A stretch of 22,346 nucleotides of DNA from Euprymna scolopes. Lineage: Eukaryota > Mollusca > Cephalopoda > Sepiida > Sepiolidae. Below, in pieces: positions 1-8,134 of this stretch. The notes under the pieces are model-generated. The model saw nothing but the letters and a program-made list of their open reading frames with translations, had not been told where the DNA came from and made no database searches. The stretch spans positions 51,331,256 through 51,353,601 of the forward strand of contig CM044527.1 in NCBI GenBank assembly GCA_024364805.1, given 5' to 3'. The first letter of the stretch is position 1. Each line of letters opens with the position of its first letter. Made by a program: the position numbers and the translations under genes.

Positions 1-592
1 ATCCAATAAATTGTTTTCAATATATATTTCGAAAATCCAAAATAAAGTTAAACATATTGTGTCTTTCCTCGCTGTTGTCGATAGTGGGGGAATATAACTT
101 TCCTTTTGTCGAGCCCATACTTCGCTTTCTACTCTAGCTAGGAACGACGGCACACTCACCTGTTGAACGTGAACTTTACTCGGCACGAAGGCCGAGGATC
201 TGGAGTTGACCAGATGCGTACAACTCGTCTATTAAACCTAACAGTGTAAAGTCTAAAGAACTTTTAGTAACCGAACGAGGGTAACTTCCATTTTCATTGC
301 ACGGCCCCGTCACTCGTTAGTGTTAAAGCAGGATTGGTCACGCCCCATTTTATGGTTATAATTGGTTACTTAGTATAACTCTGATGAGGTGAAGGATTTC
401 ATATCATCACGGCTCATTTTAACTTTTGCGTCCTGATTGACCCGGAAGTTGTCGCTCCCAGTAGTATTACACTATTTCTTACTCCCGATTCATAACTGAA
501 CCGAAATCAACTTCTAGATCAGCTGCATATTTCAACTTAAAGGAAGATGGGCAAGAAGCACACCATAATAGAGGATGGTGTCATCGGCATAA
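1..592. other. Unassigned sequence with a pair of small hairpins
   Basis: I see no convincing coding region on either strand. The composition is less AT-rich than the next kilobase, and CpGs are scattered through it. The only clear structures are the twin hairpins at 179-215 and a 7-bp stem (acaccat / atggtgt, 8-nt loop) near 560-582. A single GTCACG box near 337 resembles the minisatellite box found at 5119-7490, but it is isolated. Confidence 0.4.
179..215. repeat. Two adjacent 18-nt hairpins
   Basis: CTCGGC (179-184) pairs with GCCGAG (191-196) across a 6-nt loop. One base later, ATCTGG (198-203) pairs with CCAGAT (210-215), again across a 6-nt loop. Both stems are perfect and have the same size. 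No following U-tract or known family supports a terminator or ncRNA call, so function is unknown. Confidence 0.4.
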
Positions 593-853
593 GTGTTAAT
601 TTCATTGGAAGGTTATTTATGTAGAGAAAGAAACAGTATTGAACCTAGAACACTGTCCCGAGAAACACCGGTATTGGTAGGAATAAATATGAAGAAAGAC
701 CGTCTACGGTTATACGTAAGCTTCGATCAGAAACACAAGACGCAATTGTGTCAAATAATTGACCATACTCCCGAAGTTTATGTTGAAAATCCAATGCCAC
801 ATTTTGTCAAGGGTATTCTGAGTGTAAATCGCAATATATTTACCCTCCCCTGA
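593..853 (+). CDS. Unrecognised 86-codon open frame, doubtful gene
   Basis: An open frame of 86 codons starts at GTG directly after an in-frame TAA and ends at TGA. The residue composition is ordinary for a soluble protein (for example DRLRLYVSFDQKHK and IIDHTPEVYVENPMPHF), with no signal peptide, membrane segment or Cys/His cluster. There is no ATG at the start; the first ATG is codon 33 (about 689). No splice sites of good quality flank it and I recognise no domain. In AT-rich noncoding DNA a frame this long can arise by chance. It could also be a fragment of a decayed mobile element. I infer that it is probably not a gene, but it is the only open frame in the first 2 kb with protein-like composition. 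Confidence 0.15.
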   Translation: MLISLEGYLCRERNSIEPRTLSRETPVLVGINMKKDRLRLYVSFDQKHKTQLCQIIDHTPEVYVENPMPHFVKGILSVNRNIFTLP

Positions 854-1710
854 CTTATCTATAAACCAACAGATATGTCCATTCACAATAGTTAATAGCT
901 CAACTATTGAACGAAAACTACAAAATCCATCACTAAAAAAGGATCAGATTTTCCCGAAAATGAACAGGTTTGTTGTTGACTCACTACTCAAAAACAGAGA
1001 CGACGACATTTATTTAGGTCAGACTGATCACCAGTATTTTTATTGATGAGGACAACAGATGACTCCTTCAAACAAGAAGAGAAACGGATGATACAGAAAT
1101 TGAATAATTTCGAGAGGAGAGAAAAAGTTCAGCAGCACAAAATTTGAGATCAACACGAATCGAATCAGGGACCATTTCAAGATAAAAAAAGGAACTTTAT
1201 TGAACAAAAAAAAACAAATGAAAACAAATGTCTACAAAAAATGTTTAAAGGAGGTAATATATATTAGTGTTTTCTTACAAGTGTTGGCCATGGATTAATA
1301 ATAGAGTTTTAGAAAATATTATATATTTTTACTTTGGTCAGACTTTCTGATCTTATAAGGTTAGAAAGTCAATATTTACCAAGTGTTCGCTTATTTTGTG
1401 GGAGGTTTGCAATAGATTTGTTTTCTTACAACCGGATCTTATCCCAGGAAATTGTCTGGAGTCAGAGATAGTTTAAGGTCACCCCAACTTAGCGTCCCAT
1501 CTCAGAGCTGATTTAATAACTGAAATTATGACGCTATTCGCGTCTATTTATAGTCATGTGGAGTGAAACCGTCTAGAATTACCAAAAATGGTACACCTCG
1601 ACTTTGGAACAATTTAGAACTCTCGAAAAAACACGTTTTGTTCTATTCTTAAATCTCTCCAGAGACGCTTAAAAGATTTTTTTCTAACTGTAATGTAATG
1701 TATATTAATA
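854..1710. other. Unassigned AT-rich sequence
   Basis: I found no open frame of note, RNA gene or repeat. Poly-A runs occur around 1185-1220. Nothing here resembles a recognised element. Confidence 0.4.
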
Positions 1711-1875
1711 GTAAACGTTTTATATTATTATATATTATATAAATATATTATATAAATACATTTTTATTTAATATATTTTATATTACGATGTATTATATTA
1801 ATTTTAAATTATTATTTATATTTATATATATTTATTTATATATTTACTTTATATTTTATATTAAAGTTTATGTAG
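1711..1875. repeat. A/T-only low-complexity block
   Basis: About 165 bases are composed almost entirely of A and T, built from short tatta / tatata / attta words with many self-complementary stretches. It is not a clean microsatellite. It could be a matrix-attachment or origin-like AT island, but nothing in the sequence separates that from plain low complexity. Confidence 0.7.
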
Positions 1876-2760
1876 GAAATGGCACTTTCTTCATATTTAA
1901 ACATGAACAATGTCCTTCAACAACAGAGTAGTCACTGTCAGAAGTTGAATGGTATAAAAAGAACAAACAGGAAGTAAAGTGGAATAAAGACAACCGCAAA
2001 TAGATTTTTTTTAAATATTTATAACATTATAGATGGAGACGCGTACAATGGGGAGATCTCGTTAAATAAAAAAGACCATGCAAATGTGTAGAAAAGTCTG
2101 AACAGATGAGAGTCAAATCAGCATCTCTAAATCATTGCTATTAATAGCAAACTGTAAAGTAGTATCACAAAGTGCAAGAATGTGAGAATATTTTTGCAAA
2201 AGAATAAACTGACTATCGGGATAGTTTGACCTGTGACCACTGACATTACTATAATGATGGTAAGGTGCTTGTTACGTGCTTTTGTTGAAGGTAAATTAAA
2301 ATAAATAAATAAAAAGCAGGGAAAATTAGTCACAAATAAAGCCTGTAAACGCGCAATTACTAACCTTGGACTCCAAACATGCTAAAAAGATAAGCCCTTC
2401 AAGAAACCAGGTTGGCCGACAACGAGTTTACCCTGAACTGGTTATGTGACTAAACAGAAACAAGTGTTTTTGTCGTGACACAATCACTTTTCAGCAAAGG
2501 CTAAAAATAGCCTTGTCCCAAAACGGGTAAAATACCAGTCTGGCATTTTAGAATATTCGGTGTCAAGAACGACCAAGAAATATATAATGCAAAGGGGGTA
2601 ATGTCAGAGAAAAAATACAGAATGTCGTTATCTAGAATGACCATGAAGTATATATGATAAAGACGAATAAGGCAAGACTGAGCAATAGAGAAGTGTCAGA
2701 AAAAATAATAAACAAAGTTAAGACAATAGAAATGTGGATTTAAAATCGAGGAATTTAAAT
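1876..2760. other. Unassigned sequence with one short direct repeat
   Basis: Two related 29-mers begin at 2566 and 2634 (period 68 bp). They share the pattern agaaYgaccaWgaaRtata followed by an A/T-rich end, and roughly 23 of 29 positions agree. A minus-strand hydrophobic frame at 2127-2333 is probably chance, because it lies in AT-rich DNA and has no homology that I know. Confidence 0.4.
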
Positions 2761-2769
2761 TTTTATCTG

Positions 2770-3880
2770 AGTAGTAACGTCGAAATCAGATAGACGACCT
2801 AAAAAATGCAGTAAATGATTGGAAAAATTGGCAGAACAAACAACGCGCTTTTCTTTAAGTCATAAAATAGAACAAATAGAACTTCTATCATCCAAGAACT
2901 TCAGTCGAAATATGATTGATGTAATACTATTAAAGAAATATGATTAGTGTAATACTATTAAAGAAATATGATTGATGTAATACTATTAAAGATTTTTAAA
3001 GGTCGTGAAACAAACAACGCTTTTGGTTGAAGTAATTTAATAGAAGTAATCAAACTTGCACTATTTAAGTATTGTTGCCGAAATATGGTTGATGTCCTTA
3101 CAAATACTGTTAAATAGTTGGACACCCGTCGAAATGAACGAGACTTGTTTTACAAATTAAACAACGACATTATCAAAGTATTACTGTGAATGCGTTTTTT
3201 GTTGAAGTAATAAAATCAAAGAAATCAAACGTGTAATATCATAATAGCGCAACAGAAATGGGATTGATGTCATCTCAAATGCAAATAATGATTTTTAAAA
3301 TGGCGAAACAAACGACGCCATGTGTACTTAAATAGAAGAAATCAAACTTGCACCATAAACATAGTGAAGCAGAAATTGGATTTCGGTCCTCACAAATACT
3401 GCTACATATTTCAACATAGAGTAAAACCTTTTTCTAGACGTAATAAACTCGAAGACTTCAAACTTTATCATTCAAGTACTGACACCGAGGTGAGATTGAT
3501 GTAATTAAAAATGATAGTAAAGATTTTAAAAAATTGGCGAAACGAATGATGGTTTTTGTTGAAATTATAACATCGCACAAATCAAAATATTGCAACCATA
3601 GTTGATTAATGTCATCATCAATAGAATGATTTAAGATTTTAGCGAAATGAATGACCTTTGTTTTTAAAGAAATGAATTGAAAAACTCAAACATGTATCAT
3701 ATAAGCCAAAATGGGATTGACGTCGTAAGAAATTTCGTTCAAAAAATTCTCTAAACGGACGATGCGTTTTTGTTGAGTGATAATTCCAAAACAATCAAAC
3801 TTGGCCATCCAAGTAATGCAGCCGAAATATGATTGTCGTCCTCAAAAACGCCGTTATATATTTGAACCAACTTCACATGC
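2770..3880. repeat. Decayed satellite array, period about 113 bp
   Basis: A conserved box of the type GATTGATGTCNTC recurs at about 2914, 3089, 3265, 3379, 3492, 3603, 3715 and 3830. From 3265 onward the spacings are 114, 113, 111, 112 and 115 bp. A second box, GGCGAAACAAACGACGC, recurs in degraded form at 2830, 3001, 3128, 3302, 3536, 3641 and 3751, and between the two lie words like GAAATCAAACTTG and TTTTTGTTGAAGTAAT. The interval 3302-3536 equals two units with one box lost. I count about nine diverged units. Copies differ enough that a strict tandem-repeat search could miss the array. No coding frame persists across units, so this looks like an old noncoding satellite. Confidence 0.75.
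2907..2990. repeat. 28-bp unit in three tandem copies inside the satellite
   Basis: Three consecutive 28-mers start at 2907, 2935 and 2963, each beginning GAAATATGATT and ending TAATACTATTAAA. The middle copy differs only by AG for GA. Two extra 28-mers (56 bp) explain why the 2830-3001 box interval is 171 bp and not about 115 bp, so this is a recent local expansion inside an old array. Confidence 0.9.
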
Positions 3881-4180
3881 CGCAGTGACTTAATCCATAA
3901 TACATTGTAGTTTACATTGCACTGTAGAGAACTTACTGTTAATTATATAAAATTATGTTTATATATAATGACTTGAATTAAAGTTTAAATAAAACAGCCA
4001 TGCATAATAATGCAATTCTCCGCTAAATAGAAACATTAATTTCGAACGCGCCACTGTTATATCAAAAAACCTACTGTTGTTTTTATATGCTTGCCTTTCC
4101 GCCTTTTATGTGGTCATAAAATTTCTCGTAAGCACTTTTGATGTTAGGTGTCAACTTTGGTCAAAATCGCCTGTTCCTTC
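3881..4180. other. Unassigned AT-rich sequence
   Basis: I see no open frame or repeat boundary that I can name. The last part (about 4080-4180) may already belong to the interspersed element whose 3' end lies at 4240-4381, because its left limit cannot be seen. Confidence 0.35.
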
Positions 4181-4181
4181 T

Positions 4182-4240
4182 TTTATCGATTTTTTTTCGA
4201 TTATCGATTATCGATTATCGATTATCGATACTTATCGATA
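4182..4240. repeat. (TCGATTA)n heptamer tract with flanking TATCGATA
   Basis: About five copies of the 7-mer TCGATTA run from 4197 to 4230, flanked by further TATCGAT words at 4184 and 4233. TATCGATA is palindromic and equals the Drosophila DRE core. The resemblance is probably incidental to a heptamer microsatellite within an interspersed element. Confidence 0.8.
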
Positions 4241-4381
4241 TGAAACCTATCTATGAACACTAACAGATACATAAAGTACATTTGTGTTAAATTTTATAAA
4301 AATCAGCCCAGCCGTTTAAGAGTCCATAGAGAACGAACTTACATACACAGACAAAGTTTCTTTTATATAATAGTAGAGATA
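4241..4381 (+). mobile_element. 3' end of an interspersed non-autonomous element
   Basis: The segment ends with aaaatcagcccagccgttt, then gagtccatagagaacgaac, a catacacagac run and finally tttcttttatataatag-tagagat. This ordering (agccgttt, gagtYcatag, acatacacag, tataatagtagagat) is a tail shared by many short interspersed elements of invertebrates. It also aligns with the right end of the fuller copy at 16203-16960 in this window. The 5' end is not visible. I cannot fix the class: Penelope-like, RTE-derived and Helentron-type non-autonomous elements have all been linked with similar sequences. Confidence 0.6.
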
Positions 4382-4450
4382 TACAAAGAAAGACACAGAG
4401 AGTGAGAGAAAGAGAAAGCGAAGAAGAGGAAGATAGAAGATTGAGATAGA
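4382..4450 (+). repeat. Purine tract (AGAG-rich)
   Basis: A run of nearly pure A and G on the + strand (gagagaaagagaaagcgaag type) directly follows the element tail. This suggests an old simple-repeat target or tail expansion. Confidence 0.75.
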
Positions 4451-5118
4451 TGACTAAAAATAGGAAAAAATGATGAAATTATTATCATATTATGAAATAC
4501 AAATATGTCGGTGATGAAACCATAATGTTAGTATATTTTCACGTGATTTATTCCCAGTTTGTCGAATTAATATTTTAAGTAGTTCAGTTCATATCTGTGC
4601 AAAAGTTTTTTCATTAAAATCTCCATATTGCGCTAACATTGTTGAAATGCGATCCCATTGTTACTTTCGACAGAAAGAAGTCACATAATATTACCAATTT
4701 TTGTATCGATTAAAAAAAACTATTACATAGAAAAATACGCGATAAAATGTGCAAATTGTTTGCGTTTATCGTTCTATATGTAGTTCCTCGTGGAAGCCAT
4801 TTTGTTTTTATTGCCATCTATAGAGTAAAAACGCATGCGCGTGGCGTGGTTTATCTGCCAACGATGCACATTCCTATGGTTTTCCTTATCTGTCATGATA
4901 CTACACAGATGTTGCGTCCATCAAGATTTTTCATGTTAGCCAGACATAGAATCTCGAATGATGTATACGCCAATAAGATAACTGTTCATCTAATACAATA
5001 GAATCGTCTTGTTCGCTGAGAATCGGTCGAAATGAAATCTAATTTGTATTTTGTTTAAATCATTCATTTACTTTCAAATTCCAAATTGTTATACAAAATT
5101 CATTGTTTCTGTTGAAGA
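4451..5118. other. Unassigned; weak promoter-like motif cluster at 4796-4842
   Basis: An 84-codon + frame (4747-5001) is present but has no recognisable domain, and I do not call it a gene. Within it lie two YY1-like cores (GCCATTTT at 4796, GCCATCTA at 4813) and an NRF1-like core GCATGCGC (4833-4840), in the only CpG-dense patch for some kilobases. This could be a TATA-less promoter or chance. Confidence 0.3.
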
Positions 5119-5362
5119 TACGTCCAAAAATATCTACCTCGATCGGTTTGTCACGTTTCTTTGTGAAATAGCATTTTCGTGTTACGTTTGCATTAAAAAA
5201 AAAGAAAACGCCAATCTGTCACGTTAAAGTTTACAAAAGCATTTCTTCCATCCGTCATGCTCAAGTTTGAAAGAAGGATTTTTTCCGGTTGCTACATTTC
5301 AGTTGAAAATATAAATTTAATCTTTTTGTCATGGAATGGAATTATAGTCAATTTATCATCAA
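5119..5362. repeat. 37-bp minisatellite, block 1
   Basis: Boxes related to GTCACG start at 5150, 5181, 5218, 5254, 5291 and 5328, with spacings of 31, 37, 36, 37 and 37 bp. The unit reads approximately GTCACGYTTAAGTTGAAA, then ATAGCATTTTTTCCG and a T-rich end. Copies are strongly diverged from one another, while the spacing has stayed regular. A seventh, weak copy may precede at 5119. Confidence 0.75.
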
Positions 5363-5466
5363 ATTAACATTCACAGGCAACATGAATTGGAACATATATA
5401 TATTGAGGACATTGCAAAGGCTGCGGCAAATACGAGCTTCCTCTACTGTACTTCCATCTGAGAGTA

Positions 5467-5667
5467 TCAGTAGTGAGTAAATACAAAGCTACCATGCATA
5501 GTAGCTTTGTTACCACATCTACTACAAGACTCTCCCTTAGAAAGGGGTCGAAAATAAGTCTCCAGTCTCATAAGTCCCACATCAATACCGTGCTCGTGCA
5601 AGTACTTTATTGAAATATAATCTGGCGGACTCGTAGTACTTATGTCTACTCGACGCACATACACCAC
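5467..5667 (-). CDS. Unrecognised protein-like open frame with a CxxC motif, possible terminal exon
   Basis: The minus-strand frame gives 66 residues ending HGSFVFTHY-stop. Its composition is far more protein-like than most frames here (IKYLHEHGIDVGLMRLETYF, then LSKGESCSRCGNKATMHG), with a CxxC that could bind zinc. The listed start is GTG and is not a credible initiation codon, so I read it as a fragment or exon. It lies immediately downstream of, and in a different frame from, the coding-like segment at 5670-5887. Either the two are exons of one host gene, or both belong to a decayed gene or element. I do not recognise the family. Confidence 0.35.
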   Translation of the reverse strand: MVYVRRVDISTTSPPDYISIKYLHEHGIDVGLMRLETYFRPLSKGESCSRCGNKATMHGSFVFTHY

Positions 5668-5669
5668 AC

Positions 5670-5887
5670 TTACTTGACAGTTACTTTACTGTAATGGTCT
5701 CTAAATGCCAGAAACTCTTCTACTCTAGTGAGTTCTTCTAGTGGACTGCTAGGCTTTAGAATTCCATCCATGTTTCGTATTTCCTGACAGTACTGACATG
5801 CAGAAGTGTAGATGTAATTTGAACAGAATCTGGTAACACATAGTCGCCTGTAGATATGATCCCAAATGGGTCCAGGTGGCAGTATGT
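5670..5887 (-). CDS. Candidate internal exon (about 70 codons), family unknown
   Basis: On the minus strand a frame stays open for about 70 codons from 5888 down to a TAA at 5672-5670. It has no useful start codon, so start-based ORF calls miss it. It contains ILPPGPIWDHIYRRLC, then CQYCQEIRNMDGIL and LTRVEEFLAFRDHYSK, a composition typical of a real protein, with a CxxC that might pair with the CxxC of the next frame as a zinc site. It is bounded like an exon. Upstream there is a T-rich tract and an AG at 5889-5888. Downstream there is a near-perfect donor, CAA|GTAAGT, at 5673. Taken literally, the exon is 5887-5674 (214 bp), entered in phase 1 and left in phase 2. It could be a host exon, a processed or decayed gene, or a piece of a mobile or viral gene that I do not know. 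Confidence 0.45.
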
Positions 5888-5973
5888 CTTGTTTATTTTG
5901 AAAAACAGTTTAAAAAATGCATTTCTGATGGTTTATTATCATGATAAATTCAAAAAAATTATGTCTGTAACAT
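5888..5973. other. Spacer between the exon candidate and minisatellite block 2
   Basis: AT-rich sequence, including the polypyrimidine stretch (minus strand) that would serve as acceptor for the 5670-5887 exon candidate. No other feature is seen. Confidence 0.3.
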
Positions 5974-6300
5974 GTCATATTAGTTGGTTGATCACGTTCA
6001 AATTAAAATAGCGTTTTAAGATGCATTCGTATTTTTAAAAGAGCCGTCACATCTTTAGTCTGTCACGCTTAAGATGAAAATATCATTATTCGCGTTTGGT
6101 CACGCTTAGATTTAATATGCCTGTTTTGATGCATTCCTACATCCCATGAGAACCACAATTTTTTTCTGTCACGAATAACATTGAAATAGAATTTTTTGCC
6201 GGTTCTTCACGTTTATAAAGCGTTTTTATATGCTATCAGGCATTTCGATGAAAACCTTCTTTTTGTCACGATTTAGTATGAAATAATATATTAAGTTTTG
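5974..6300. repeat. 37-bp minisatellite, block 2
   Basis: GTCACG-type boxes lie at 5991, 6062, 6099, 6168, 6206 and 6265. The intervals are 71, 37, 69, 38 and 59 bp, close to one or two 37-bp units in most cases. Around them recur TTAAGATGAAAATA-like and GATGCATTC words, matching the unit of block 1. The array therefore continues on the far side of the coding-like insert at 5467-5887. Confidence 0.7.
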
Positions 6301-6616
6301 GAATGTTTTAGATAACGGTTGATTGTTCGTATTATTAAAATTCATCAAACTACTGTTAACATTTTTAGTATTATTTTCACAACGTTTCGTCCATGTAACC
6401 TCTACTTCCTTCAGATGTATGTTGTTGAACTTGAAAATCTTTCTGTTGAACTCGGGAATTTTTCCGTCGAACTTGGCAATCCGCACGGGATTTCGAACGG
6501 GGCACTTTATTCAATCTACTGGGGTATCATGCTTTTGTTCCATCAGCGATGACTGTGTAGAAGTTCTAAGTAATTATCAGTTGTATTTTTAGTGTCGTCG
6601 TTCAACCTACAGACAG
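6301..6616 (-). mobile_element. Left inverted arm beside the LTR-like segment
   Basis: Read on the minus strand, this segment aligns along its length with 7074-7400 read on the plus strand. Shared landmarks in the same order are tacaactg..cttag, gtRgatt..taaag, gttc.gaat, gtgcRgatt, and a 21-bp repeat of the type agttcgacagaaaaattcc followed by atacacctgaa. Identity is roughly two thirds, so the arms are old. Both arms encode similar short peptide strings (GKIPEFNRK here, GRKIPVFDRHIPEF in the other arm). This fits the leader or early internal region of an LTR element present twice, head to head. Confidence 0.55.
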
Positions 6617-7073
6617 TGTAACGTTCCAACTGAATTTTACTAAATACTTTATCGACAACGCCACGGGTACAACTGTGTGGGAATCGAAATTCCCAGGCTA
6701 ACTCGATTGCCGCCCTTTAACTCTGATAACCGGAGAGCGACCTAGCCACGTGACTTCATGTTTCTGATATTTCTCTCTCTTTTGCGCTGAACCCTCAAGC
6801 AGTCAACATGTAACGAAGAGTCGTTCCTGGTGGTGGAACCGGCCACCCAACAGCGCTCCTGACTAACCCGTCAGCCTCTCATCAATCGCAAGTAACGTTA
6901 CTCATCTCTTAATGAACTTTTATTCTTTCTATCTATATTCTTAATATTTCTCATGTAAATTTATGCAAATAAATCTGCATTTCTTTCACTGATATATGCC
7001 GATATGTTTTCGTCATCATTATGCGACATTTTGCTTTTCAATCCTTATACTATTCAATTAATTTAACTACACA
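6617..7073 (+). mobile_element. Candidate solo-type LTR (TG...CA), about 457 bp
   Basis: The segment begins TGTAACG and ends CTACACA. It carries an AATAAA signal at 6968-6973, about 100 bp before its right end, and is directly followed by a primer-binding-site-like sequence at 7074. A hairpin TGGGAAT-cgaa-ATTCCCA lies near 6676. The composition differs from the surrounding minisatellite. No second LTR is visible in this window, so this is a fossil of an LTR retrotransposon (Gypsy- or Pao-like cannot be separated here). No target-site duplication is evident. Confidence 0.5.
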
Positions 7074-7090
7074 TGGGGACGGGATCGTCT
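7074..7090 (+). promoter_or_regulatory. Primer-binding-site-like sequence
   Basis: TGGGGACGGGATCGTC immediately follows the CA end of the LTR candidate. Its reverse complement ends in CCCCA and reads like the 3' half of a tRNA (T-loop ...CGATCCCG followed by acceptor and CCA). Placement and sequence are what a tRNA-primed LTR element requires. Confidence 0.5.
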
Positions 7091-7400
7091 ATAACACAAG
7101 AAGAACCCCCTGCCCCCTCTACAACTGCGACCTACTTAGGTCCTCTACTCATTCATGGTTGACAAAACGAGAGTTTGCTAACTCCGTGGATTACGTAAAG
7201 AGTTCCGAATGAAATTGCGTGCAGATTCCGAGTTCGGCAGAAAAATTCCAGTATTCGACAGACATATTCCGGAGTTTGAAAAGATACACCTGAATAGGGT
7301 CAGAGGTTATGTCGATCGAAATGTGAAAATAGCGCTCAAGATGAGAGCAGTAGTCGAAAGAATCCAATACAAAATATTTTGCTTGATTGGTCACGCTCAT
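7074..7400 (+). mobile_element. Right inverted arm, internal leader of the LTR element
   Basis: This is the partner of 6301-6616 in inverted orientation. A + strand frame runs through 7209-7427 and contains the repeat-encoded string GRKIPVFDRHIPEFEKIHL. It comes from two to three copies of a 21-bp unit (gagttcggcagaaaaattcc type), so its coding value is doubtful. No gag, protease or polymerase domain is visible. It is an old fossil fragment only. Confidence 0.5.
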
Positions 7401-7490
7401 GGTTTGTGTACACCCAGCTTCTTATAAAAGTATTTCTTCTGTTCATCTGTTGGTCACTCTGTCGTGTTCAAATTACGAAATATGTTGATG
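7390..7490. repeat. 37-bp minisatellite, block 3
   Basis: GTCACGCTCATGG at 7390, GTCACTCTG at 7453 and GTCGTGTTCAAATTACGAAA at 7461 match the box and following words of blocks 1 and 2, in the same orientation. The LTR-like structure thus appears to have landed inside this array. Confidence 0.5.
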
Positions 7491-8134
7491 GAAAGAACGC
7501 ACGCTTTGAACATTTTTTTCCTCTATTTACTTAAAGAAATATTTTAGTGCCAAATTGGTAATCGCCAAATACGCGTATCGTTTACTTCTTTCCTTTTCTT
7601 CGTCGTTGTTTTTATTGAAAGATTTCAACACGACATCATTTAGGAAAGGCAAGAAAGAAACGTGATTGGAAATTTTCGCAGCGAGATTTCTTTAATGAGA
7701 TATGATTCATTGGACGATGGATTCTAGTGGAATCTCTGCTTTAATTAAAAATAGAAATTGAAAATTTAAGCTAAAAACTAATTCGAAATTGAATGGATAA
7801 TCTAAAACATAAAAATTGAAATAAAGGGGAAATGATTATATAAGTGACAGCCTATATAATCTAGAAAAGTTAATTTGTGGGGTTTTCTTTTCTCTTAACA
7901 CTGATTGAGGCCCATGGTTGGCTTCATGGATTGAATTCTTTAGATTTTGTTCATTTAAGGTGTAATTCTCGCGGATCTTATTTGAGTCATTGCTGAGTCT
8001 TACGGCATATCAACCATCGTTGGGCCATTTTATGCCGACATTGCGCATATGGTTTTTATACGACGGAAGATATTTTAGAACTTGAATTGTTTATATCATT
8101 GAACGATAGAGATAAGTATTGAAAACGGTAATGT
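7491..8134. other. Unassigned AT-rich sequence
   Basis: I found no open frame, RNA gene or clear repeat. Short poly-A and aaattgaaaat words dominate near 7740-7830. Confidence 0.4.

Noticed and set aside
2127-2333. Hydrophobic 68-codon minus frame, possible small membrane protein
   Set aside because: Phe/Leu/Ile richness is expected from T-rich codons, and no upstream signals or homology are evident.
6319-6592. Two overlapping + strand frames of 77 and 89 codons
   Set aside because: They cross the boundary between the minisatellite and the inverted arm, and the minus strand carries the better-matching arm frame.
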